A stretch of 64,000 bases of DNA from Natroniella sulfidigena (GCF_023223645.1 NZ_JALKBY010000007.1:1-64000), one strand, 5' to 3'. Counted from the stretch's first letter, positions 10,014-18,260 are shown. Notes: a model not told the origin generated them from the sequence alone. Numbers and translations: made by a program.

Positions 10014-10325
10014 TTATTCCTTGACCTCTTTAAGTATTATCCCTTCTTCAAACTGCCCCCTCTTTATAGCTTTCTCTTCTTTTAATTTAAAAATATCATC
10101 CCAACTTAAATTATATACATTTAATAAGCCTTCAATTACTTCTAATATATCAGCCAACTCTTCAATTTCCTCTTCTTCCTTAAACTCATCTACCTCTTCT
10201 TGTAACTTTTTAATTAAATAACATTTATATTCTTCACCATGAGCAATTTTATATTTAGCTTCTTTCCCATCTGCTTTTATGATCTCAATTATTTTATCTC
10301 GAACTAATTTATCATATATCATCAC
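10014..10325 (-). CDS. MazG-like / phosphoribosyl-ATP pyrophosphohydrolase-like protein
   Basis: The 103-residue all-helical protein starts MMIYDKLVRDKIIEII and carries KKLQEEVDEFKEEEEIEELADILEV, the EExxE...ExxD pattern that binds Mg2+ in the MazG/HisE superfamily. This small type is annotated as a nucleoside triphosphate pyrophosphohydrolase that removes unwanted nucleotides. It sits 12 bases upstream of mcrB-like on the same strand. A nucleotide-depleting accessory role for the restriction system is possible but not shown. Either of two adjacent ATGs (10325, 10322) fits the SD GGAGGTAAG. Confidence 0.75.
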   Translation of the reverse strand: MMIYDKLVRDKIIEIIKADGKEAKYKIAHGEEYKCYLIKKLQEEVDEFKEEEEIEELADILEVIEGLLNVYNLSWDDIFKLKEEKAIKRGQFEEGIILKEVKE

Positions 10326-10481
10326 TTACCTCCATCGTATAATATAACTGTAATCTTTAATTTTAACTTTACTAACCTCTTTAAAGTATAATCCTATTAA
10401 GCAATTTTATTCTGCCTGCTCTTTTCTTTATATTTTCTCTTTCACAAAATAAATCCCTGCCATATAGACAATAATCTTCAA

Positions 10482-10521
10482 AAAGAACAGAACCTCTCTT
10501 ATACAAGAAGTTCTGCTCTCT
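10482..10521 (-). terminator. Rho-independent terminator left behind with the chemoreceptor remnant
   Basis: On the minus strand the imperfect stem AGAGCAGAACTTCTT / AGAGAGGTTCTGTTCT is followed by TTTTT. It lies 13 bases after the stop of the duplicated chemoreceptor 3' fragment. It was therefore probably the original terminator of that gene before fic was placed between them. Confidence 0.65.
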
Positions 10522-10533
10522 TTAAATTTCTCA

Positions 10534-10652
10534 TTAAATCTTAAACTGCTCAACTATCTCTTGCAACTCACGGGCCAACCCTGCTAACTCTTGAGATGAT
10601 CTAATAACTCTACAGACATCTAATTTATATCTTTGCTAGCATTACTTACTTC
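10534..10652 (-). pseudogene. Duplicated 3' end of the chemoreceptor gene, frameshifted
   Basis: This 119-base stretch copies the last part of the intact chemoreceptor gene (from 11844). Its final codons read [18 protein letters not shown] before FKI and stop, against [18 protein letters not shown] in the intact copy. A one-base deletion just upstream breaks the frame (atgtctgtagag-ttattagat). The copy starts exactly where fic ends: the fic terminal codons and stop (GAAGTAA, 10646-10652) are also the first bases of homology. The fragment has no start or N-terminal domain and cannot be functional. It marks the junction of a past insertion or unequal exchange. Confidence 0.85.
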
Positions 10653-11692
10653 AATCTTTTCCATTTTGCATTTCTTCCTTTTCCTAATACTTCTATAACC
10701 CCTTCTTTCTTTAGTTTCCTAAACACCCTATTAATTGTTGAATCTGAAACATCAGGACAGGCATTCCTTATATCTTCTTTTCTAAAAGTTCCTAATACAT
10801 TTTTAACAGCTTGTTCTACTCTATAACTTTTATTTCCTTTTTTATTCTTTACTAACCCTACTCTATCCTCAAATTCTTTATATGCAACAAGTAACGTCCC
10901 TAAAAAATAATCTAACCAAATAAATATATTATGATTAGCATCATGCCAACCTGTTGAAGATTGATTTAAAGTTTTATAATAACTAGATTTACTTTCTTCA
11001 ATAATTTTTTCTAAACTAATATATCTCCCCACTTTATAATCATATTTATATAATAATAGTAATGTTAATAATCTTGACATTCTCCCATTTCCATCATTAA
11101 AAGGATGAATACATAAAAAATCTAATATAAAAGTTCCTATTAATACTAGAGGGTCAATATTTTCTTCTCTCATCTCTCTATTTAAATAATTACATAATTC
11201 CTCCATAGCTTTTGGAGTTTCATATGCAGATAATGGATTAAATCTTACTCTTTTCTCTCCATTAGGTAATATCTCACCTATAATATTATCTTGATTTTTC
11301 CATTTGCCTCCATTTGCAGGAATAAACTTATATAAATCTCTATGTAATTGCAAAATTACATTAGGATTTATAGGAATAGCATCATATGAAGTGTGTATTG
11401 TATTTAAAACATCTTTATATCCTGCAATCTCTCCTTCTGAACGGTCTTTAAGATTTGTATCATCTTTCATTATCTCTTTTAATCTTTTATCAGTAACAAC
11501 TATGCCTTCTATACTATTAGAAGCTTTCGTACTTTGAACAACTGCTACTTCTTTTAATTTTTCTAATATTTGTGGAGATTGATTCATATACAAATCTTGC
11601 TTTCCTTTATATTCATTTATTTTTCCCACTAATTTTACTATATTCATTGGTATCTTTTCATTCTTTAATTTCTCATTTCTAAATGACTTCAT
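10646..11692 (-). CDS. Fic family protein, class II (N-terminal inhibitory helix) with C-terminal winged-helix-like domain
   Basis: The chosen start is the ATG at 11692, eight bases after AAGGAAGGTGAG, which gives 348 residues; the frame is open 11 codons further upstream but without an SD. The full Fic motif HPFNDGNGR lies near residue 203, so the AMP-transferase or related activity should be intact. SNSIEG near residue 58 fits the (S/T)xxxE(G/N) inhibitory motif of class II Fic proteins. The last 60 residues (RKEDIRNAC, DSTINRVFRKLKKEGVI) look like a winged helix. The gene is visibly more AT-rich than its neighbours and sits between two copies of the chemoreceptor 3' end, which suggests acquisition by transfer. 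Confidence 0.85.
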   Translation of the reverse strand: MKSFRNEKLKNEKIPMNIVKLVGKINEYKGKQDLYMNQSPQILEKLKEVAVVQSTKASNSIEGIVVTDKRLKEIMKDDTNLKDRSEGEIAGYKDVLNTIHTSYDAIPINPNVILQLHRDLYKFIPANGGKWKNQDNIIGEILPNGEKRVRFNPLSAYETPKAMEELCNYLNREMREENIDPLVLIGTFILDFLCIHPFNDGNGRMSRLLTLLLLYKYDYKVGRYISLEKIIEESKSSYYKTLNQSSTGWHDANHNIFIWLDYFLGTLLVAYKEFEDRVGLVKNKKGNKSYRVEQAVKNVLGTFRKEDIRNACPDVSDSTINRVFRKLKKEGVIEVLGKGRNAKWKRLK

Positions 11693-11711
11693 AAATATAC
11701 TCACCTTCCTT

Positions 11712-11789
11712 ATAAATATGTTCATTTAATTTCTTATGACCATATTTATTATAACATAAACATCATCATTTTAATATAAATATGGTCAT
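11712..11789 (-). promoter_or_regulatory. Likely fic operator: three copies of ATAAATATGNTCAT in alternating orientation
   Basis: ATAAATATGTTCAT (11712-11725), ATGACCATATTTAT (11736-11749) and ATAAATATGGTCAT (11776-11789) lie directly upstream of fic. The second and third are exact reverse complements, and the first differs at one base. The block overlaps the SD and probable promoter region. Together with the winged-helix tail of the Fic protein it suggests autoregulation, as known for several fic loci (inference). Confidence 0.55.
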
Positions 11790-11843
11790 TAAATTATAAA
11801 TGAGTATATTAAGGCTTTTGAAAAGTTCTACTCTCATTCTATC

Positions 11844-13802
11844 TTAAATCTTAAACTGCTCAACTATCTCCTGCAACTCATGGGCCATCTCTGCTAACTC
11901 CTGAGATGATCTAGTCACCTCTGTAGACATATGGCTTATATCTTCAGTAGCATTATTTACTTCATTACTATGCTGGGCCAACTCAGTAGTCGAACTAGCC
12001 GTCTGTTCTATTTGAGCTGAAGTCTCCTCCACTGACCTTTGAATCTCTTTAAAAGCACTTCCTGTCTCTTGAGCAATCTCCTTACCCTCCTGTGCTCTAC
12101 TCTCTACTTCTTCTACCTGCTGTAATCCTTTTTTAGACTGCTTCTGCGTTTTGGTAACCAACTCTGCAATCTCACCTGTAGCATCAGCGGTCTGTTCCGC
12201 AAGTTCTCTAATCTCCTCTGCTACTACTGTAAATCCTCGTCCATGCTCTCCCGCATTGGCTGCTTCTATAGAAGCATTTAAGGCCAATAAATTAGTCTGT
12301 TCAGCTATCCCCGTAATTAATTCGATTATCCTTCCTATCTCTTCAGAAGTACTATCTAATTCATTAATCACTTCTACAGTCTCATTGACTGAATGATTAA
12401 TCTCTTCAATCTTATCTACCGTATCATCAATATTTTGACTTCCCCTATCAGCCTGCGAATTAGCCTCCTCAGAAAAACTGGTTACTTCTTGAGCACTGGC
12501 TGAAATCTCCTCAATACCTGCTGCCATATTCTCTATCAAATCATTGGTTGTCTCTATAGTGGCATTGCCTTCTTCTGCAGAAGCAGATAACTCTTCACTA
12601 TAAGCCAATAAACTTTCAATCTTATCCCTTAACTGAATAATCATCCCTCGTAAATTACTCTTCATCTCATTTAGAGCTATACTGGCCTGCCCAATCTCAT
12701 CCCTATGATTAACCTCAATATCAGAAGTTAAATCATTATTGGAAACCTCTTCTTTAAACCTATTAATCGGATCAGTAACTAACTTCCTAATTGATAACCG
12801 ACCAACTATAATAGATAAAATTACAATAACAACTAAGATTACTAGAATGATCCGTAATAATCCATAAACAGATTCCATAGCTTCCGCTTCATCGATATCA
12901 GCTAATAAAGCCCAATTTACTCCTGCAATTTCAACAGGAGTATAAGCACTGATCACATCAATCCCCCGATAATCTGATACTACCTCTACTCCAGTTTCAC
13001 CTTGTAAAGCTCTATTACTCGTTTCCATATCGACCTCTAGATCCAAAATAGTACTCTCCTCACTAAAGCGGGAATCTGATCTCATCAGATTATCAACTCC
13101 AACTAGATAAGTCTCTCCACTTTCACCCAAACCAGACCTTTCTTGCATAATACTATTAATCTGCTCTATAGGTATCTGTAAAGCTACTACTCCCAGCTTA
13201 GCACCATCATCATCTACCACAGGAGCACTAATAAAGGAAGCAGGTTCATCACTAGGCTCATACATAGAAAAATCAATTAAACTAATATCACTTAATCCTT
13301 CTTGATACGCCTCAGCCAAACCCGAATCACTATAAGAACCATTAACTAGATTAGTACCTAAATCATCTTCTTCAACAACTGTATAGATTACATTCCCATC
13401 TAAATCAATCAAAAAGAGATCATAATAACCATAAGTTTCATTATAATCACTTAACTGTTGATCATAAAGAGCTTCTATCTCAGCATACTCTTGACTATCT
13501 AAACCCTCTTCAAAAATATCATTAAAATCAGGTAATGCCTCTCTAACTAAAGTATCCTGAGCCAAAACTTCTATATCCCTGAATCTTTCTTGAAAATAAT
13601 CCTCAATATAACTCCCCTTTACCTCTCTAACCGCTTCTAATTGCTGCTTATTTTCTTCGATTAAAATATTAGAAGCTATATTATAGCTCAATAAAGCTAA
13701 ACCACCTAAACTGACTATGATCAATATAATAAATGCAGTGGTTAACTTAACGCTAATACTCAAATCCTTTATTCCTGTAAAACTCAACTTATCTTTTAAC
13801 AT
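11844..13802 (-). CDS. Methyl-accepting chemotaxis protein with dCache sensor
   Basis: The start is the ATG at 13802 behind GGAGGGAG, which gives 652 residues. A first transmembrane helix (about 22-44) is followed by a roughly 270-residue extracellular double-Cache domain ([27 protein letters not shown]). A second transmembrane helix, a HAMP domain ([10 protein letters not shown]...[17 protein letters not shown]) and a cytoplasmic signalling domain come next. The hairpin tip [18 protein letters not shown] lies near residue 509 and should contact CheA/CheW. It is a membrane receptor for an unknown small ligand. Its 3' end is duplicated at 10534-10652, and it no longer has an obvious terminator of its own. 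Confidence 0.9.
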   Translation of the reverse strand: MLKDKLSFTGIKDLSISVKLTTAFIILIIVSLGGLALLSYNIASNILIEENKQQLEAVREVKGSYIEDYFQERFRDIEVLAQDTLVREALPDFNDIFEEGLDSQEYAEIEALYDQQLSDYNETYGYYDLFLIDLDGNVIYTVVEEDDLGTNLVNGSYSDSGLAEAYQEGLSDISLIDFSMYEPSDEPASFISAPVVDDDGAKLGVVALQIPIEQINSIMQERSGLGESGETYLVGVDNLMRSDSRFSEESTILDLEVDMETSNRALQGETGVEVVSDYRGIDVISAYTPVEIAGVNWALLADIDEAEAMESVYGLLRIILVILVVIVILSIIVGRLSIRKLVTDPINRFKEEVSNNDLTSDIEVNHRDEIGQASIALNEMKSNLRGMIIQLRDKIESLLAYSEELSASAEEGNATIETTNDLIENMAAGIEEISASAQEVTSFSEEANSQADRGSQNIDDTVDKIEEINHSVNETVEVINELDSTSEEIGRIIELITGIAEQTNLLALNASIEAANAGEHGRGFTVVAEEIRELAEQTADATGEIAELVTKTQKQSKKGLQQVEEVESRAQEGKEIAQETGSAFKEIQRSVEETSAQIEQTASSTTELAQHSNEVNNATEDISHMSTEVTRSSQELAEMAHELQEIVEQFKI

Positions 13803-13998
13803 TTTCTCCCTCCTACTATTTATCAATAATATTTCTTAATAGGTATTATATGACTTCTGCTTATATAATCCAATCCCTGCAAAATAAAGAATTAAATCTA
13901 AAAGAGTAGTTCTAAATTTTAATCTTTTTTAAGAATAATGCAGGAATTATTTCCTTAATAGCGAATGATTAACTTGAAAGTGAAAATTAAATACCCAG
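13803..13998. other. Divergent spacer between the chemoreceptor and the cobalamin riboswitch
   Basis: This AT-rich region must hold promoters for both the leftward chemoreceptor gene and the rightward riboswitch transcript. I could not single out a convincing -35/-10 pair for either, and I see no gene or notable repeat in it. Confidence 0.5.
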
Positions 13999-14330
13999 TA
14001 AACTAAGTGCCTTTGACTATAAGTTAAAGGAGGATAGGGAATCAGGTGCAAATCCTGAACGAACCCGTCACTGTAACTAGCTATAAAAGCAATGAATAAT
14101 TAATAGTGAATAGTTGAAGTTCAAAGGCAAAATCAAAAACTATTAATTATTAACTGCTACAAGGCTTAGTAATACCACTTGGAGGAATTAGTAATTAGTA
14201 GCTAGTAATTAGTGATTGGTAATTAATAAATTATAAATAATTACTAGTCACTAATTACAAGTCACTATTTGCTAACCCCTAGGGAAGGTGAAGTCTTTTC
14301 AGCTAGAAGTCAGGAGACCTGCTTAGTTTA
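13999..14330 (+). promoter_or_regulatory. Cobalamin (adenosylcobalamin-type) riboswitch with two enlarged peripheral helices
   Basis: The core motifs appear in order: AGGTGCAAATCCTGAAC (14044-14060), AACCCGTCACTGTAA (14062-14076), CCACTT (14175-14180), GGGAAGG (14282-14288) and AGTCAGGAGACCTGC (14308-14322). P1 closes as TAAACTAAG (13999-14007) with CTTAGTTTA (14322-14330). The aptamer spans about 330 bases, where some 200 is usual. The excess lies in two hairpins: a perfect 13-bp stem (14095-14107/14139-14151) and a long imperfect palindrome of AGTAATTAGT-like words (14190-14268). A terminator follows at 14368, so ligand binding should stop transcription of the downstream oxidoreductase operon. 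Confidence 0.85.
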
Positions 14331-14367
14331 TTATAGCTTTTTAATTAAAAAGCTTGAGGATGATGGT

Positions 14368-14407
14368 AAAGTTCTCAGCCGTTAGCGGCTGGGGACTTTT
14401 TTTATTT
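14368..14407 (+). terminator. Terminator in the expression platform of the cobalamin riboswitch
   Basis: The stem AAAGTTCTCAGCCG / CGGCTGGGGACTTT (G-T pairs allowed) has a TTAG loop and is followed by a T-rich tract. It lies 37 bases after the aptamer and 33 bases before the first start codon. Confidence 0.85.
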
Positions 14408-14439
14408 TAAACTAAAAATATCAGTTGAGGAGGAGTAAA

Positions 14440-14703
14440 ATGCAAAAGAAAATCAAGATCAATTATGACCTCTGTCGAGGCTGTCGCAGGTGTGAAATAG
14501 CCTGTTCGTGGCGTCAAGAAGGAAGTGTCCAGCTAAAGCGAGCTAAGATAAAGATTAAAGTAAAAGATCAAGGTGCTACTGAATTACCTATCTTTGAGCA
14601 ACAGTGTAAAATAAGACCTTGCACTAAAGAGACTCCTAGATGTGTAACAGCTTGTAACTTTGGAGCACTAGAATTTATTGAAGGAGGAATTAATAATGAC
14701 TAA
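14440..14703 (+). CDS. Ferredoxin-like iron-sulphur subunit for the aldehyde oxidoreductase
   Basis: The start is the ATG at 14440 behind GAGGAGGAG; the TTG at 14425 is part of that SD region. The 87-residue protein has CRGCRRCEIACSW near the N-terminus. A second cysteine set follows (CKIRPCTKETPRCVTAC), consistent with two [4Fe-4S] clusters of the polyferredoxin type that pair with tungsten aldehyde oxidoreductases. It would pass electrons between the large subunit and cellular ferredoxin or other carriers. It overlaps the next gene by eight bases (ATGACTAA), a sign of translational coupling. Confidence 0.8.
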   Translation: MQKKIKINYDLCRGCRRCEIACSWRQEGSVQLKRAKIKIKVKDQGATELPIFEQQCKIRPCTKETPRCVTACNFGALEFIEGGINND

Positions 14704-16582
14704 AGAATCTTATGGTTGGCAAGGAAGAATTTTGTGGGTTGATTTAACAACAGAAGAGATCTCAACTACTCCACTGGACAAAGAATTGCGAGAAAAGTTT
14801 CTAGGACAATCTGGTATCAATGCCAAGTTATTATATGATAACCTAGAACCAGGTGTTGATCCTTTAAGTCCAGAAAATCATTTAATCTTTGGGGTTGGCC
14901 CGCTAACAGGAACGTTAGCCCCTTGTTCTGGTCGCTTCACTGTCACCTCCAAATCACCTTTAACCAATGCCTTTGGAGACTCTAACTGTGGTGGCCATTG
15001 GGGGCCAGAATTAAAGTATGCAGGCTATGATCATATCGTTATTACCGGCAAAGCTAAACGACCTGTCTTTCTATGGATTAATGACGACAAAATAGAACTA
15101 AAAGATGCTAGTAAGTTGTGGGGTAAGACTACCAATGAAACTGAAGATCAGATTAAAGAAGAGTTGGAGGATGAGAAGGTTCAAGTCGCCTCTATTGGCC
15201 CGGCTGGTGAAAATTTGGTCAACTTCGCGGCAATCATCTGTAATTATTCCCGTGCTGCTGGAAGAACAGGGATGGGAGCTGTCATGGGTTCAAAGAATTT
15301 AAAAGCAATAGCTGTGCGAGGGACTAACCGACTAACTGTAGCCCAACCTCAAGAATTCTCAGCTACAGTCTCAGACAGTGAAGAAAGCATCTTAACAGAT
15401 CCATTATATGAAATATCATCAACCTTTGGTACTCCTGCAATCATGAGAATGGCCCAAAGTCTCGGCTTTTTACCTACTAAAAACTTTCAAGAGTCAACCT
15501 TTGCAGGAGCTGATAAACTGAGTGGAGAAAGATTACTAGAAAAATACGTCACAAGACAGAAAGGATGTTTTAACTGTCCAGTCAGTTGTAACCGTTATTA
15601 TGAAGTAACTGAAGGTGAATATGAAGGCACTACCGGAGAAGGGCCAGAATACGAAAATCTAGGAGCTTTTGGTAGTAAATGTGGCAATGATAATCTACCT
15701 TCTGTCTTAAAGAGTAATGATCTAGCCAATAAACTAGGTCTAGATACAATCTCTACCGGAACTGTGATCGGTTGGGCAATGGAACTTTTCCAGCGAGGTA
15801 TATTGACTACTGCTGACACAGATGATTTAGATCTTGAGTGGGGTAATCATCAAGCGATCATCAAGTTAATCGAAAAAATTGCTTATCGGGAAGGACTAGG
15901 CGATATTCTAGCTTATGGAGCCCTTCAAGCTTCCAAAAAAATAGGTGACTCTGCTGAAGATTATGTAATACATATCAAAGGAATGGAGTATCCTTCTGTT
16001 GATGTCCGAGGAACAAAAGGAATGGCTTTAGGCTTTGCTGTCTCACCACGAGGAGCAGATCATTTAAAAGCTCTACCACTCTATGAAGTAGCTCCTGAAG
16101 TCTATCAGGAGGACATCAAAAAAGAACTCGGTATTGAAGTAGGAGAAGAATACTGGAAAAAATACGAAACTAAGCCAGAACTGATTGCTTGGCATGAAGA
16201 CTGGCATTGTATTGTCGATTCTTTAGGCTTATGTAAGTTAGAAGGAATTGCTCTCAAACCTCTCCGACCCTGCCACTTTACTGAGCTATTAGCAACTGCT
16301 ACTGGTTGGGAGATTACAGAAGAAGAACTGCGGACAATAGGAAAGCGAATTTGGAACTTGGAGCGATTATTTAATGCTCGCGAAGGATTTACTCGCCAAG
16401 ATGATCTTCCACCAGCAAGAATATTGAATGAACCGATTAGTACAGGCCCATCTAAGGGAGAAACTTTGGGCCAAGATAAGTTTGAAACTATGCTCGATCA
16501 ATACTACAAGCTTAGAGGCTGGACAGCCCAAGGGATTCCAAGCAAAGAAACATTAAAAGAGTTGGGGTTGGAGGTCGAATAA
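14696..16582 (+). CDS. Aldehyde ferredoxin oxidoreductase family protein (tungsten or molybdenum bis-pterin enzyme)
   Basis: The start is the ATG at 14696 after GGAGGAAT, which gives 628 residues. The N-terminal domain reads YGWQGRILWVDLTT and then GVGPLTGTLAPCSGRFTVTSKSPLT and NCGGHWGPELKYAGYD, the pterin-binding signature of AOR. CFNCPVSCNRYYEV (near residue 290) and a late DSLGLCK cysteine match the [4Fe-4S] ligands. The family interconverts aldehydes and carboxylic acids with ferredoxin; AOR-type enzymes in acetogens reduce acids to aldehydes. It belongs to an operon with an Fe-S subunit and a MoaD-like protein under a cobalamin riboswitch, an unusual regulator for this enzyme. The substrate is unknown. 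Confidence 0.88.
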   Translation: MTKESYGWQGRILWVDLTTEEISTTPLDKELREKFLGQSGINAKLLYDNLEPGVDPLSPENHLIFGVGPLTGTLAPCSGRFTVTSKSPLTNAFGDSNCGGHWGPELKYAGYDHIVITGKAKRPVFLWINDDKIELKDASKLWGKTTNETEDQIKEELEDEKVQVASIGPAGENLVNFAAIICNYSRAAGRTGMGAVMGSKNLKAIAVRGTNRLTVAQPQEFSATVSDSEESILTDPLYEISSTFGTPAIMRMAQSLGFLPTKNFQESTFAGADKLSGERLLEKYVTRQKGCFNCPVSCNRYYEVTEGEYEGTTGEGPEYENLGAFGSKCGNDNLPSVLKSNDLANKLGLDTISTGTVIGWAMELFQRGILTTADTDDLDLEWGNHQAIIKLIEKIAYREGLGDILAYGALQASKKIGDSAEDYVIHIKGMEYPSVDVRGTKGMALGFAVSPRGADHLKALPLYEVAPEVYQEDIKKELGIEVGEEYWKKYETKPELIAWHEDWHCIVDSLGLCKLEGIALKPLRPCHFTELLATATGWEITEEELRTIGKRIWNLERLFNAREGFTRQDDLPPARILNEPISTGPSKGETLGQDKFETMLDQYYKLRGWTAQGIPSKETLKELGLEVE

Positions 16583-16583
16583 G

Positions 16584-16874
16584 ATGACTATCACAGTCAA
16601 ATACTTTGCTACTTTCTGTCTCGAAACCAACTTTACCCAACAAGAAGAGTTAACCATAGAAGAAGATACAACAGTAATTGAGTTGATCGAGCTCTTAACT
16701 GCTAGATATGGAACAGGCTTTGAAAAACGTTTATTCACTGCTGAAAAAGAGCTAGATCCTTTATGTTGGATTATTGTTAATCAGCAACGCCTGAAAGAAA
16801 AGAATGACTTTCAACTGAAATTAAATCCTGGAGATACAATCTCCTTTTCACCTCCAATGTTAATGGGAGGATAA
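16584..16874 (+). CDS. MoaD/ThiS-like sulphur carrier for pterin cofactor synthesis
   Basis: The 96-residue ubiquitin-fold protein ends PPMLMGG. The terminal Gly-Gly is the site where MoaD-type carriers are adenylated and thiocarboxylated to supply dithiolene sulphur to molybdopterin. The stretch ELTIEEDTTVIELIELL and the LNPGDTISFSPP end fit the fold. It starts one base after the stop of the oxidoreductase gene, so it probably serves the cofactor of that enzyme. MoaD-like genes often accompany AOR genes. A terminator follows directly. Confidence 0.85.
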   Translation: MTITVKYFATFCLETNFTQQEELTIEEDTTVIELIELLTARYGTGFEKRLFTAEKELDPLCWIIVNQQRLKEKNDFQLKLNPGDTISFSPPMLMGG

Positions 16875-16879
16875 AACCT

Positions 16880-16911
16880 GCAGGGGCTTATTATAAGCCT
16901 CTGCTCTTATT
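16880..16911. terminator. Terminator between the convergent oxidoreductase operon and dprA-like gene
   Basis: The stem GCAGGGGCTTA / TAAGCCTCTGC (16880-16890/16894-16904) is followed by TCTTATTTA. It ends against the stop codon of the leftward dprA-like gene, so it can serve both directions. Confidence 0.75.
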
Positions 16912-17972
16912 TAAAGGTTCAACCTCATCTGCTTTCCACCAAGCCGGGCCAACTCCTCCAGCAGCTCCGCTGCTGATCCAACTCCAATCACCTGCTCTAA
17001 CTTCTGCTTTGAGCTAACCTGAAAGTTATCAGGAGCATCTTTGCTACCTAATAAGATCAAATTGCCTTCAATCATCTCCTCTGGCAACTGCTGTTCTTGT
17101 GGATCCCAGACATAGACCTTCTTCCCCTGCCGCAAGGCATAATTGACCGTATATAAAGTACCACCTCTCCGAGCAGTCTCAACCACAAAGACACCTCGGG
17201 CCAACCCACTCTGTAACCGATCCCGCCACTTAAAAAAATGGGCCAACGGCTCAGTACTCGGCGGCAATTCCGATAACAAAAAGCCACCCGCCTCCAAGAT
17301 CTCTGCTGCTAACTTCTCATTTTCAGGAGGATAGATCTCACTTGCGAGACCATGGGCCAACACCGCCCCAGTCAACCCACCCCCTGCTAAAGAGCCTTGA
17401 TGGCCTGCCCGATCACACCCTGCAGCCAAGCCACTAATATTCCACCAGCCTTCTTCGCTTAACTTCTTCCCTACTTGATAAGCAAGTTTTGCTCCTAGCT
17501 CCTCCACCTCCCTAGCCCCAATCACTGCTAATGACCTTTCTAACTCTTGATCAGTCGGCAGTTGGCCCTGATAAAACAAGATAATAGGTGACAATTTAAT
17601 CTCCTTCAACAAAGTAGGATAAACTTGCTCTTGGTAGGTTATGTACTTGATTTCATATTCCTGACATAATCGCATCTCTTCCTCTACCTGCTCTTCGATC
17701 CTAGCTAAAAATTGTTGATTACAAAAAACATCGGCCACCTTCTCAACCCGCCCCTGATAATAACTATTCCGTGGGAAAGACTCTGCAATCAACGCCTTGA
17801 CTTCAACCTCTGGAGCAGTAAATAGATTAACTCTCTTTGCTAAAGAACTTTTAAAGATTGAGGTCAACAAATGCAGTTCTAGTTTAGGTTGCGAATAACC
17901 ATTAATCTGTCGAAAGCTAGCATTGATTAAGGCCAACTTAAAGTAATCTCTATCAGTATAGATAATGCTCAC
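16911..17972 (-). CDS. Divergent DprA/Smf-like DNA-processing protein
   Basis: The 353-residue product has the DprA Rossmann-like core: AVIGAREVEELGAKLAYQVG, then SGLAAGCDRAGHQGSL near residue 184 and GLARGVFVVETARRGGTLYTVNYALRQGKKVYV. DprA loads RecA on single-stranded DNA during natural transformation, but this copy departs from the usual FPxRNRIIAGLS and SGSLITA motifs, so the role may differ. The GTG at 17972 directly abuts the SD GAAGGA. An ATT two codons later has better spacing, so the true start is uncertain. Five copies of the octamer GTTGGCCC/GGGCCAAC lie in this 1.06-kb gene, the highest density in the window. Confidence 0.7.
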   Translation of the reverse strand: MSIIYTDRDYFKLALINASFRQINGYSQPKLELHLLTSIFKSSLAKRVNLFTAPEVEVKALIAESFPRNSYYQGRVEKVADVFCNQQFLARIEEQVEEEMRLCQEYEIKYITYQEQVYPTLLKEIKLSPIILFYQGQLPTDQELERSLAVIGAREVEELGAKLAYQVGKKLSEEGWWNISGLAAGCDRAGHQGSLAGGGLTGAVLAHGLASEIYPPENEKLAAEILEAGGFLLSELPPSTEPLAHFFKWRDRLQSGLARGVFVVETARRGGTLYTVNYALRQGKKVYVWDPQEQQLPEEMIEGNLILLGSKDAPDNFQVSSKQKLEQVIGVGSAAELLEELARLGGKQMRLNL

Positions 17973-17986
17973 TCCTTCTTACTCTT

Positions 17987-18260
17987 TATTGATATAAAGT
18001 GGCACTTGGCCACTTTATATCAGTTTACAGTGAACAGTTGACGGTTGACAGTAGATAGAAAAAATCTAAGAGCTGATTTTTTCATCACGAATGATTTAAA
18101 GAACCCGAAGGAAAACCTAAACTCAAAACCACTCTAAACCTCTAAATATAAGACTTTTCAAAGGTCTTAAGTTTTTAAGATTTTGACCTTCAACTGTCAA
18201 CTGTAAACCGTAAACTGTCAACTCAATATTGTGGCACAAAAGTGCCACAATATTGTAATT
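17987..18260. repeat. Full-length intergenic palindromic repeat, GTTGACAGT-word type (copy A1)
   Basis: The left end TATTGATATAAAGTGGCAC, with its own small hairpin, is followed by GTTTACAG-GTTGACGG-type words. The right half ends in the reverse-complement words and the hairpin GTGGCACAAAAGTGCCAC, then AATATTGTAATT. The two halves are imperfect inverted repeats of each other. The centre carries AAAAAATCTAAGAGCTGATT and TCATCACGAATG modules that recur at 44650-44812. No reading frame fits. This is the most complete copy and serves as reference for the others. Confidence 0.85.

Noticed and set aside
13999-14330. Molybdenum-cofactor riboswitch, as expected ahead of an AOR/MoaD operon
   Set aside because: The motifs AGGTGCAAATCC, AACCCGTCACTGTAA and GTCAGGAGACCTGC are those of the cobalamin class, with a closing P1; nothing resembles the Moco motif.
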